Of a DNA stretch of 64,000 nt, positions 41,094 through 48,841 are shown one piece after another. Below the pieces are notes generated by a model that made no database searches, had not been told where the DNA came from, and saw only the letters and a program-made list of their open reading frames with translations. Positions within the stretch are counted from its first letter, which is position 1; each line of letters begins with the position of its first letter. The stretch is from NCBI RefSeq assembly GCF_006539185.1, contig NZ_BJMN01000035.1, positions 1 through 64,000 of the forward strand, given 5' to 3'. The position numbers and the translations under genes are program-made. The stretch is from Streptomyces gardneri. GTDB lineage: Bacteria > Actinomycetota > Actinomycetes > Streptomycetales > Streptomycetaceae.

Positions 41094-42035
41094 ATGGGGG
41101 CTGGACACGACCACGGACACAGCCACGGCGGAGCCCCTCCCACGGGCACCGCGGGGGCCGCGTACAAGAACCGGCTGCGGATCGCGCTCGGCATCACGCT
41201 CTCCGTGATGGTGATCGAGATCATCGGCGGTGTGGTCGCCGACTCGCTCGCGCTGATCGCCGACGCGGCCCACATGGCGACGGACGCCGTCGGCCTCGCG
41301 ATGGCGCTGCTCGCGATCCACTTCGCCAACCGGCCGCCGAGCGGGAACCGCACCTTCGGTTTCGCCCGGGCCGAGATCCTGGCGGCGCTGGCCAACTGTC
41401 TGCTGCTGCTCGTCGTCGGCGGATACGTGCTGTACGAGGCGATCCAGCGCTTCATGGAGCCGGCCGAGACCAAGGGCGGCCTGACCATCGCCTTCGCCGT
41501 GGTCGGCCTGGTGGCGAACATGATCTCCCTCTCGCTGCTCGCACGCGGCCAGAAGGACAGCCTCAACGTACGCGGGGCGTATCTGGAGGTGCTCGCGGAC
41601 GCCCTCGGCTCCGTGACGGTGATCGTCGCGGCCGGCATCATCCTGGCCACGGGCTGGCAGTACGCCGACCCGATCGCCTCGATCGTGATCGGCCTGATGA
41701 TCGTGCCCCGCACGATCAAGCTGTTGCGCGAGACGCTGGACGTCCTCCTGGAGGCGGCGCCCAAGGGCGTCGACATGGCGGAGGTACGGGCCCACATCCT
41801 GGCCCTGCCGGGCGTCGAGGACGTCCACGACCTGCACGCCTGGACGATCACCTCGGGGATGCCGGTGCTCTCCGCCCACGTGGTGGTGGACCAGGGCGCG
41901 CTGGACTCGGTCGGGCACGAGAAGATGCTGCACGACCTCCAGGGATGCCTGGGCTCCCACTTCGACGTGGAGCACTGCACCTTCCAGCTGGAGCCGGCCG
42001 GCCATGCGCAGCACGAGGCGAAGCTCTGCCTCTGA
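41094..42035 (+). CDS. Cation diffusion facilitator family metal exporter
   Basis: A 313-aa CDF protein. The His-rich N-terminus (GAGHDHGHSHGG) is followed by six membrane spans with the metal sites LIADAAHMATDAVGL (HxxxD) and VLADALGSVTV (DxxxS), and a C-terminal cytoplasmic domain (VRAHILALPGVEDVHDLHAW, VEHCTFQLE). CzcD/ZitB-like, so probably exports Zn2+ or a similar ion. The ATG at 41094 has GGGAGG upstream. Confidence 0.95.
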   Translation: MGAGHDHGHSHGGAPPTGTAGAAYKNRLRIALGITLSVMVIEIIGGVVADSLALIADAAHMATDAVGLAMALLAIHFANRPPSGNRTFGFARAEILAALANCLLLLVVGGYVLYEAIQRFMEPAETKGGLTIAFAVVGLVANMISLSLLARGQKDSLNVRGAYLEVLADALGSVTVIVAAGIILATGWQYADPIASIVIGLMIVPRTIKLLRETLDVLLEAAPKGVDMAEVRAHILALPGVEDVHDLHAWTITSGMPVLSAHVVVDQGALDSVGHEKMLHDLQGCLGSHFDVEHCTFQLEPAGHAQHEAKLCL

Positions 42036-42091
42036 GACACCCGGCCTGTTAGTCTCCTCGTACGTACACGTGTGGAGAGGAGCTGAGGTTG

Positions 42092-42163
42092 ATGACCGTC
42101 GCGATGGAGGCTGCCCAGTGCGGCAGCGCCCGGTCCAGCTTCAGCTTCCGGGTCACCGGCTGA
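42092..42163 (+). CDS. Candidate 23-aa small ORF
   Basis: ATG 42092 to TGA 42163, with GAGAGGAG nine bases upstream. It encodes MTVAMEAAQCGS followed by a Ser/Arg/Phe-rich tail. A good ribosome site and its position in the gap before the methyltransferase gene suggest translation. It could be a leader peptide or a chance ORF; the single Cys is not enough to call a cysteine attenuator. Confidence 0.4.
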   Translation: MTVAMEAAQCGSARSSFSFRVTG

Positions 42164-42233
42164 CCTGATCCCGGTTTTCCCACCGGTACGTCACGTCGTC
42201 GGCCGGGGCCCTCTCACACAAGGGTTTCCCACG

Positions 42234-43526
42234 TTGTCCGACAACGCATTGCACGACTCCTTCTTCGCCCTGCACCACGGTCTTCCGCGGCAGGGCCCGG
42301 GCTCCGACTCCACCACCCGTCGGCTCCTCGCGCTCGCGGGGCAGCTGCCGGAGCGTCCGCGTGTGCTCGACCTGGGCTGCGGTCCGGGGCGTTCCGCGCT
42401 GCTCCTGGCCGCCGAGGCGAACGCCGAGGTGACCGCCGTCGACACCCACGAGCCGTTCCTCGCCGAACTGCGGCAGACCGCGGCCGCGCGCGGGCTCGAC
42501 GGCTCGATCCGCACCCTCCGCGCCGACATGGGCGCACTGCCTTTCCCCGACGGCTCCTTCGACCTGGTCTGGGCCGAGAGCTCGGTCTTCGTGCTCGGCT
42601 TCGACCGGGCCCTGGCCGAGTGGCGCAGGCTGCTCGCGCCCGGCGGCACGCTCGTGCTGACCGAGTGCGTGTGGACCACCGAGGAGCCGGGCCCGGTGGC
42701 CCGGGCCTTCTGGGAGGACCACTACACGCTCCGTACCGTCGCCGGGAACGCGGCGGCGGCGGTCGAGGCCGGCTACCACGTCCTCGGGACCGTCCCGCAG
42801 CCGCAGAGCGACTGGGACGAGTACTACGTCCCGCTCGCCGAGCACGCCGACGCGGCCGACACCACCGTGCCCGGCATGGCGGAGGCCGTGGCCGGGGCGC
42901 GCGCCGAGATCGCGCTGCGACGCGAGCACGGCTCCGACTACGGCTACGCCGGTTTCGTCCTGAAGCCGGCCGATCCGCGCTGGGGGTCCCCCCACGCCCC
43001 CGGGCGTAGGGGGAGGGTCCGCGAGGAGTCCGCCGAGGACGCCCCGAGGGTGTGGCGGGTCGTCTCCACGGCCTTCGGGTCGGTGGAGGCACCGTCGGAG
43101 ACGGAGGCCGATCTGGTCGACAACCTGCGGCTGGACGCCGAAGCCTGGCTGCCCGGTCTGTCGTACGTGGCGGAGGCCCCGGACGGCACGATCGCGGCGC
43201 ACGCCCTGATCACCCGCTGCCGGGTGAACGGCGCCCCCGCTGCGGCGCTCGCGCCGGTCTCGGTGGCTCCCGAGTACCAGCGGACGGGGGCCGGACAGGC
43301 CGTCGTCCGGGCAGTGCTCGACGCGGCCCGGCTCCGGGGAGAGCCCCTCGTCCTCGTCATGGGGCATCCGGAGTACTACCCACGGTTCGGGTTCGTACGG
43401 GCGTCCGAGTATGGAATCAAGCCAGGTTTCGAGGTTCCGGACGAGGTCATGATGGCGCTCGTGCTGGACGCCGCCGCACCCGTCCCCTCGGGCACGCTCG
43501 TCTATCCGGCGGCTTTCGGGGTCTGA
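42234..43526 (+). CDS. SAM methyltransferase fused to a GNAT acetyltransferase
   Basis: 430 aa from a TTG at 42234 with AAGGG upstream. The N-terminal class I methyltransferase (about 1-245) has VLDLGCGPGRSALLL, VTAVDTHEPF and a YGYAGFVLKP end. The C-terminal GNAT domain (about 265-430) is YhbS-like: APVSVAPEYQRTGAGQAVVRAV, VLVMGHPEYYPRFGFVRAS. The join (residues 250-262) is encoded by a palindromic repeat. Most relatives of either half are separate proteins as far as I recall. Substrates unknown. Confidence 0.85.
   Translation: MSDNALHDSFFALHHGLPRQGPGSDSTTRRLLALAGQLPERPRVLDLGCGPGRSALLLAAEANAEVTAVDTHEPFLAELRQTAAARGLDGSIRTLRADMGALPFPDGSFDLVWAESSVFVLGFDRALAEWRRLLAPGGTLVLTECVWTTEEPGPVARAFWEDHYTLRTVAGNAAAAVEAGYHVLGTVPQPQSDWDEYYVPLAEHADAADTTVPGMAEAVAGARAEIALRREHGSDYGYAGFVLKPADPRWGSPHAPGRRGRVREESAEDAPRVWRVVSTAFGSVEAPSETEADLVDNLRLDAEAWLPGLSYVAEAPDGTIAAHALITRCRVNGAPAAALAPVSVAPEYQRTGAGQAVVRAVLDAARLRGEPLVLVMGHPEYYPRFGFVRASEYGIKPGFEVPDEVMMALVLDAAAPVPSGTLVYPAAFGV
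42981..43019. repeat. Palindromic GC-rich repeat inside the methyltransferase-GNAT gene
   Basis: 13-bp arms (42987-42999 and 43002-43014) with one mismatch and a CC centre, flanked by GGGGGT. It resembles scattered Streptomyces intergenic palindromes of the GGGGGTCCCCCC type. It reads in frame and encodes WGSPHAPGRRGRV between the two domains. Confidence 0.65.
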
Positions 43527-43678
43527 CGGCCTCCTGAAGGTCCCTCCGCTCCCACCACACCGGTGTACTCCGGTGCGGTGGGAGCGGCGACGTCCGGCCG
43601 ACGAAGTGCGGACAAGCCGCTTTTGTACGGCAGACTGGGGTGGCCCCACCGGGCCGAGGACCGAAGCGAAGGACGGGT

Positions 43679-44299
43679 ATGCCGACCACACCAGCCACAG
43701 TGGCTCAGATCTCGCCGGAGATCACGTCGAACGGTGTCCAGCCGTCCGGAGCCCCGGCGCCGATCATGCTCGAACTGGTCGACGAGAACGGGACGACCAT
43801 CGGCACGGCGGAGAAGCTCGCCGCCCACCAGGCGCCGGGTCAGCTGCACCGCGCCTTCTCGGTCTTCCTCTTCGACGAGTCCGGCCGGCTGCTGCTCCAG
43901 CGCCGGGCGCTCGGCAAGTACCACTCCCCCGGTGTCTGGTCGAACACCTGCTGCGGCCACCCCTACCCGGGCGAGGCGCCGTTCGCGGCGGCCGCCCGGC
44001 GGACCTTCGAGGAGCTCGGCGTCTCGCCGACGCTGCTCGCCGAGGCGGGCACCGTCCGCTACAACCACCCGGACCCGGCTTCGGGCCTGGTGGAGCAGGA
44101 GTTCAACCACCTCTTCGTCGGCCTGGTGCAGGCCGAGCCGAAGCCGGACCCGGAGGAGATCGAGGACACCGCCTTCGTGACCGCCGCCGAGCTGGCCGAG
44201 CGGCACGCCGCCGCGCCGTTCTCCGCCTGGTTCATGACGGTGCTCGACGCGGCGCGTCCCGCCGTCAGGGAGCTGACGGGTCCGTCCGGGGGCTGGTGA
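43679..44299 (+). CDS. idi: Isopentenyl-diphosphate delta-isomerase, type I
   Basis: A 206-aa Nudix-fold IPP isomerase: HRAFSVFLFDESGRLLLQRR, the active-site Cys in WSNTCCGHPYPGE, the Nudix-like AAARRTFEELGV and metal-binding EQEFNHLFVG. It interconverts IPP and DMAPP for isoprenoids, including the hopanoid pathway. The ATG at 43679 has GAAGGA upstream. Its end overlaps the convergent gene by 35 bp. Confidence 0.95.
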   Translation: MPTTPATVAQISPEITSNGVQPSGAPAPIMLELVDENGTTIGTAEKLAAHQAPGQLHRAFSVFLFDESGRLLLQRRALGKYHSPGVWSNTCCGHPYPGEAPFAAAARRTFEELGVSPTLLAEAGTVRYNHPDPASGLVEQEFNHLFVGLVQAEPKPDPEEIEDTAFVTAAELAERHAAAPFSAWFMTVLDAARPAVRELTGPSGGW

Positions 44300-44822
44300 C
44301 CATCGGCACGTGAGGTGTGCCCCCCGGCCCCGGTGCCATCGGGGCCAGGGGCAGCGCCGCCCAGATGATCTTGCCGCCGCTCGCCGTGTGCTCCACGTCG
44401 CAGGCTCCGCCGGCTTCCTGGGCGACCTCCCGGACCAGGAGCAGTCCGCGGCCCCCGGTCTGCCCGTAGTCCGCCTCCAGCGCCTTGGGGCGGTACGGGT
44501 GGTTGTCCTCGACCGACACCCGGATCCACTCGGGGCCGATCGCGACCTCCACCGCTATCTCCGGCGACAGCAGCGCCGCGTGCCGCACGGCGTTGGTGAC
44601 CAGCTCGGAGACGATCAGCAGCAGGCCGTCCATGATCTCGTCGTGGACGGGGACTCGCTGGCGGACCAACAGGTCGCGTACGGCGTGCCGGGCCTGCGGG
44701 ACGGAGACGTCGACCGCGGGTGCGGTGAAGCGCCAGACTCCTTCGTAGGACGGTGACCGGGTGGGTACACCCCCGTGGGTGTCCACGGTCCGGTTCCCAC
44801 CCTCGTGCTCGATTCTCGCCAC
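44265..44822 (-). CDS. ATP-binding (HATPase_c_2) protein, anti-sigma/RsbW-like
   Basis: A 185-aa single-domain GHKL ATPase: N-box SELVTNAVRHAALL, VEDNHPYRP and GGRGLLLVREVAQ. Streptomyces has many such proteins, acting as anti-sigma or serine kinase regulators. There is no cognate sigma or anti-anti-sigma gene adjacent. The GTG at 44822 is the start used. Convergent overlap with idi. Confidence 0.88.
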   Translation of the reverse strand: MARIEHEGGNRTVDTHGGVPTRSPSYEGVWRFTAPAVDVSVPQARHAVRDLLVRQRVPVHDEIMDGLLLIVSELVTNAVRHAALLSPEIAVEVAIGPEWIRVSVEDNHPYRPKALEADYGQTGGRGLLLVREVAQEAGGACDVEHTASGGKIIWAALPLAPMAPGPGGTPHVPMVTSPRTDPSAP

Positions 44823-45103
44823 GGATCGAGTCTTGGCAATGCGCGCGGGCAGACCGGCCTACTGACCAGAAGTCGACACTTATCGGCCACCTTCTGATCG
44901 GGTGGGTATGCCAACGTCAGTTGTTCGACTGATCGTGTCCGCTTTCTGAAGGCCCCGGATCCGATGGCTCCGGCGCGGTGCCCGGTACCTCTGCCGGCGG
45001 CGTCACCATACCGACGATCCGCCTGCCGCCGACGCCGATCGCGATCAGACGGGGCGGCCCCTTCCTGATCGTACGTTCGGGTACGGCGGATAGCATCCGG
45101 CCC

Positions 45104-45847
45104 ATGGAGCCGCAGCTGAAGGACAGCGTCACGGACGGGATCGCCACCGTCGTCATCGCCAACCCCGCCAAGCGCAACGCGATGAGCGCCGCCATGTGGC
45201 GCGCGCTGCCCGGCGTGCTGGACCGGTTGGCCGCCGACCGCGCGGTGCGGGCCCTGGTCCTGACCGGCGAGGGCGACACGTTCTGCGCCGGGGCGGACAT
45301 CTCGACCCTGCGGGAGCCCGGTGACGAGCAGCAGAGCCTCGCCGTACGGGCCGAGGAGGCCCTCGCGGCCTTCCCGAAGCCGACGCTCGCGGCCGTCCGG
45401 GGCTTCTGCGTCGGGGGCGGCAGCCAGCTCGCCGCCGCCTGCGATCTGCGCTTCGCCGAGGAGGGCGCCCGCTTCGGGATCACCCCCTCGAAGCTCGGCA
45501 TCGTCTACCCGTCCTCGTCGACCCGCAGGCTGACCGCCCTCGTGGGCCCCTCCACCGCCAAGTACCTGCTGTTCTCCGGTGAGTTGATGGACACCGAGCG
45601 GGCGCTGCGGACCGGGTTCGTGGACGAGGTCCACCCGGCGGGCGAACTGGACAAGCGGGTGGCCGAGTTCGCCCGGGTCCTCGTGTCCCGCTCGCTGCTG
45701 ACCCAGGCCGCCGCCAAGGAGTTCGCCGACGGGCGGGCCGACCGGGACGCCCACTGGGCGGAGCAGGCACGCGGCAGCGGCGACACCGCGGAGGGGGTCG
45801 CCGCCTTCCTGGAGCGCCGCGCGCCCCGCTTCACGTACGGGGTCTGA
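45104..45847 (+). CDS. Enoyl-CoA hydratase/isomerase family protein
   Basis: A 247-aa crotonase: AKRNAMSAAMWRALPG, oxyanion loop GDTFCAGADISTL, CVGGGSQLAAACDLRFA and the FGITPSKLGIVYP segment. The Glu of the canonical catalytic pair is not obvious, so the exact reaction is open. A TAGCATCC -10-like box (45091-45096) 7 bp before the ATG suggests a leaderless mRNA. A longer upstream frame lacks support. Confidence 0.9.
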   Translation: MEPQLKDSVTDGIATVVIANPAKRNAMSAAMWRALPGVLDRLAADRAVRALVLTGEGDTFCAGADISTLREPGDEQQSLAVRAEEALAAFPKPTLAAVRGFCVGGGSQLAAACDLRFAEEGARFGITPSKLGIVYPSSSTRRLTALVGPSTAKYLLFSGELMDTERALRTGFVDEVHPAGELDKRVAEFARVLVSRSLLTQAAAKEFADGRADRDAHWAEQARGSGDTAEGVAAFLERRAPRFTYGV

Positions 45848-45863
45848 GTACGGGGTCGGGGCC

Positions 45864-46508
45864 TCAGCCCTCCTTGACGAGGTCCCTGGTGTCCGTGCCC
45901 CGCCAGTGCGCGACGATCGCCGCCGGGGCCTTCTCCGGGGAGCCCGCGTCGTAGGGCGGCTGGGGGTCGTACTCGGTGAGCAGCTGGATCGTCTGGGCGA
46001 CCTCGTCGCCGGCGATCCGGCCGAGCAGGTGCAGCGCCATGTCGATGCCGGAGGAGACCCCGGCGGCCGTGACGTACTTGCCGTCGAAGACGACCCGCTC
46101 GCCGGTCGGCTCGACGCCCTGGGCGCGCAGTTCGTCGAAGGCGAGCCAGTGGGTGGTCGCCCGGCGGTCCTGGAGCAGGCCGGCCGCGGCGAGGATCAGC
46201 GAGCCGGTGCACACCGAGGTGGTCCAGGTGCTGGTGGCGTCGGCCGCGCGCAGCCAGTCCAGGGTCTCCGGGTCGTGCATGGCCACACGCGCGTCGGGTC
46301 CGCCGGGGACCAGCACGATGTCCGGGCTCGGGACCTCGGCGAGGCTCTTGTCGGCTACGAGGGCCAGGCTGCCCTGGTCGTTGCGGACCGGCCCGGCCTC
46401 CTTGGCCACGAAGACGGTCTCGGCGCCGGGGAGACGGGCGAGGAGCTCGTACGGCCCGACGGCGTCGAGGGTGGTGAAGCGGTCGTAGAGCAGGATGGCG
46501 ATCTGCAC
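45864..46508 (-). CDS. DJ-1/PfpI family protein
   Basis: A 214-aa DJ-1/PfpI fold: IAILLYDRFTTLDAVGPYE, IVLVPGGPDA, and the nucleophile elbow TTSVCTGSLILAAAGLL with Cys. Close to isonitrile hydratase-like and GlxA N-terminal domains. The GTG at 46508 has AAAGGA upstream. It lies 68 bp after a GlxA-type regulator on the same strand and may be its target. Confidence 0.92.
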   Translation of the reverse strand: MQIAILLYDRFTTLDAVGPYELLARLPGAETVFVAKEAGPVRNDQGSLALVADKSLAEVPSPDIVLVPGGPDARVAMHDPETLDWLRAADATSTWTTSVCTGSLILAAAGLLQDRRATTHWLAFDELRAQGVEPTGERVVFDGKYVTAAGVSSGIDMALHLLGRIAGDEVAQTIQLLTEYDPQPPYDAGSPEKAPAAIVAHWRGTDTRDLVKEG

Positions 46509-46576
46509 GGTGGTTCCTTTCGGTGACTCGGACGGCTTGGGCGGCTCGTGTCGGTCGTGTCGGTCGTGTTCGTCGG

Positions 46577-47548
46577 TCAGGTGGCAGGTACGTGGAAGCG
46601 GCGGCGGTACTCCGCCGGGGCGGTGCCGAGCGCCTTGACGAAGGCCCGGCGCATCGCCTCGGGGGTGCCGTAGCCGGAGGTGCGGGAGACCTCCTCGACG
46701 CCGCGCGAGGTCTCCTCCAGGAGGCGGCGGGCGTGTTCGAGCCGGACCAGGTCGACGTAGCGGCCCGGCGTCGTGCCGGTCTCGGCCTGGAAGGCGCGGG
46801 CGAAGTGGCGGGGCGAGAGGCGGGCGCGGGCGGCGAGGGCCTCGACGGAGAGGTCGCCGCCGGGATGCTCGGTGATCCACTGCTGGAGGTCGCGCAGCGG
46901 CTCACGGTGGGCCGTCTGCGCGGACAGCTGGACGCTGAACTGGGCCTGGTTGCCCGGGCGGCGCAGGAAGACGACCAGGTGGCGGGCGACGGTGAGGGCG
47001 ACGTCCCGGCCGAGGTCCTCCTCGACGAGGGCGAGCGCGAGGTCGATGCCGGCGGTGACACCTGCGGAGGTGGAGAGGCGGCCGTCCCGGACGAAGATGG
47101 GGTCCGGTTCGACGTCGACCTCGGGGTAGTGGCGGGCGAGGTGGTCGCAGGCGATCCAGTGGGTCGTCGCCCGGTGCCCGTCGAGGAGCCCGGCCTCGGC
47201 GAGGAGCAGCGCCCCGGTGCAGACGGAGACCAGGCGTCCGGCGCGCGGGGCGTGGGTGCGCAGCCAGTCGAGGAGGGCCGGGGCGGGCTCCCGGGTGCCC
47301 TCGCCGCCGGGGACGACGAGGGTGTGCGGCGGACCCTCGGCGACCGCCTCTTCGAGGGTGGTGTCGGGGAGCAGCCGCAGCCCGCTGTGGGTGCGGACCG
47401 GGCCGCCGTCCAGGGAGGCGGTCCTGATGAGGTACGCGTCCGGGTCGCCGGCGGCGCGGGCGGCACCGGCGAACACCTCGAAGGGACCGGTGACGTCGAG
47501 GCTCTGCACGCCGTCGAAGAGGACGACGAGAACGGATCGCTGCGTCAT
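46577..47548 (-). CDS. GlxA-family regulator (DJ-1 plus AraC HTH)
   Basis: 323 aa. The N-terminal DJ-1 domain has VVLFDGVQSLDVTGPFEVF and LVSVCTGALLLAEAGLL. The C-terminal AraC helix-turn-helix (about 225-323) reads LSVEALAARARLSPRHFARAF, EEVSRTSGYGTPEAMRRAFV. The ATG at 47548 has AAGGA upstream. The 46547-46573 stretch downstream is a 9-bp tandem repeat (CGTGTCGGT type). It is probably autoregulated or controls the DJ-1 gene; unproven. Confidence 0.93.
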   Translation of the reverse strand: MTQRSVLVVLFDGVQSLDVTGPFEVFAGAARAAGDPDAYLIRTASLDGGPVRTHSGLRLLPDTTLEEAVAEGPPHTLVVPGGEGTREPAPALLDWLRTHAPRAGRLVSVCTGALLLAEAGLLDGHRATTHWIACDHLARHYPEVDVEPDPIFVRDGRLSTSAGVTAGIDLALALVEEDLGRDVALTVARHLVVFLRRPGNQAQFSVQLSAQTAHREPLRDLQQWITEHPGGDLSVEALAARARLSPRHFARAFQAETGTTPGRYVDLVRLEHARRLLEETSRGVEEVSRTSGYGTPEAMRRAFVKALGTAPAEYRRRFHVPAT

Positions 47549-47653
47549 GCCTCCATCCTTGGCGGCCCCCGCGATGTCCGCAACGACGCGCACCCCACCT
47601 TTCCTGCCATGGGCGGGAGGGACCGCGTCGCCGGTCCCCGGAGCGCCCGACTG

Positions 47654-47682
47654 TTCCCGTCGTACCGACCAGTCGGTAACCT
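47654..47682 (+). promoter_or_regulatory. Promoter of the SCO6745 gene with an embedded TetR-type operator
   Basis: -35-like TTCCCG (47654-47659) and -10-like TAACCT (47677-47682), 17-bp spacer. The palindrome TACCGAC-CA-GTCGGTA (47663-47678) fills the spacer, a classic TetR-type site. The transcript would start at the ATG (leaderless). Confidence 0.6.
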
Positions 47683-47689
47683 TCTGTCC

Positions 47690-48559
47690 ATGACGACGAC
47701 TGCCCTGCCGCCGCGCGCCGGCCGCCGCTGCCACAACGCCCTCAACCCGCTGCACTCCACGCTCTACTTCTCGCCCGACCTGGACCGCGAGTTCGGCGCC
47801 CTCGGCTTCACCGACCAGAGCGCGATGCGGCTCGCCGCGCGCAGCGCCGCCCTCGGCGCGGTGGGCGCGGGCACGGTCGCCGCGACCTTCTACAACTACA
47901 ACCACGAGCTGCTCTCCCGGCACCTCCCGGCCGTCTGGGACATCGCCTCCCCCGCCGACGTCCTGGCCGCGCGGCTGCGTACCGTCGACGCGACCCTGCG
48001 CCGGCTCCTGGGCGAGGACACCGTCTCCTCCCCGGAGATGGCCGAGGCCGCGATGCTCGCCCTGCGCGCCACGGAGGCCTGCACCCGGCACGCCCGGCCG
48101 CTCTACTCGGCCCACGCGGACCTGCCGGTGCCGGAGGCCCCGCACCTCGCCTACTGGTACGCCGCCACCCTGCTGCGCGAGCACCGGGGCGACGGGCACC
48201 TCGCGGCGCTGCTCACCGTCGGGCTCGACCCCGTCGAGGCCCTCGTCTCGCACACCGCCACCGGCAAGGGCATGGCTCCGCGCTGGGTGCTCGGCTCGCG
48301 CGGCTGGAAGCGTGCCGACTGGGAGGCGGCGACGGAGCGGCTGCGCGGGCGGGGCCTCCTCGACGCCGAGGGCGAGCTCACCGAGGCGGGCACGGCGCTC
48401 CGAGACGAGCTGGAGGAGCGGACCGACCTGCTGGACTCCGCCCCGTACGAGCACCTCGGCGCGACCGGGGTCGAGCGGCTCACCGAGCTGGGGCGCGGCT
48501 TCCTCGTGACGGCGGCGGTCGCCGGCGCCTTCCCCGCGGACCTGGTCGGCAAGGGCTGA
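47690..48559 (+). CDS. SCO6745-family protein
   Basis: A 289-aa member with the full family pattern: HNALNPLHSTLYFSPDLDREFGALGF, FYNYNHELLSRHLPAVWDIA, CTRHARPLYSAHADLPVPE, YAATLLREHRGDGHLAALL and a winged-helix-like LRGRGLLDAEGELTEAGTAL. I recall this as an MarR-like helix family of unknown role. The embedded palindrome in its promoter implies repression by an unlinked TetR protein. A longer upstream frame was rejected. Confidence 0.88.
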   Translation: MTTTALPPRAGRRCHNALNPLHSTLYFSPDLDREFGALGFTDQSAMRLAARSAALGAVGAGTVAATFYNYNHELLSRHLPAVWDIASPADVLAARLRTVDATLRRLLGEDTVSSPEMAEAAMLALRATEACTRHARPLYSAHADLPVPEAPHLAYWYAATLLREHRGDGHLAALLTVGLDPVEALVSHTATGKGMAPRWVLGSRGWKRADWEAATERLRGRGLLDAEGELTEAGTALRDELEERTDLLDSAPYEHLGATGVERLTELGRGFLVTAAVAGAFPADLVGKG

Positions 48560-48639
48560 CAAACGCCCGACGAGGGCGCGGGGACGCGCGCGGGACGGGT
48601 CGGTTGCCGCATCCGGGTGACCGACCCGGCACAATGCAC

Positions 48640-48802
48640 GGGGGTGTCTCGCCGATCAGGCCGGATCAGGGAGCGGCGTCTGGTGCGGTGCATCGCAAGG
48701 CGCCGGAGGGGTCCCCATAGCGGAGCTATGGGGGCGCTTCGGCAACGCGGCGAGGTGCCGTGCCAGGCGTCGCGAGCCCGGCCTGATCGGCGAGACACCC
48801 CC
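48640..48802. mobile_element. MITE-like element with 25-bp perfect terminal inverted repeats
   Basis: The 163-bp element has perfect 25-bp inverted ends (48640-48664 and 48778-48802), starting GGGGGTGTCTCGCCGATCAG. An internal hairpin CCCCATAG-CGGAG-CTATGGGG lies at 48713-48733. There is no ORF inside. It sits 39 bp before tex. I recall similar non-coding MITEs in Streptomyces; no target duplication is evident. Confidence 0.7.
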
Positions 48803-48841
48803 CTAGCAAGCTTGAGGCACGAGAAGGCGAGTCGGGACACC

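Noticed and set aside
42092..42163. RiPP precursor interpretation of the 23-aa ORF
   Set aside because: A methyltransferase is nearby but it is fused to GNAT and no cyclase, dehydratase or transporter is present.
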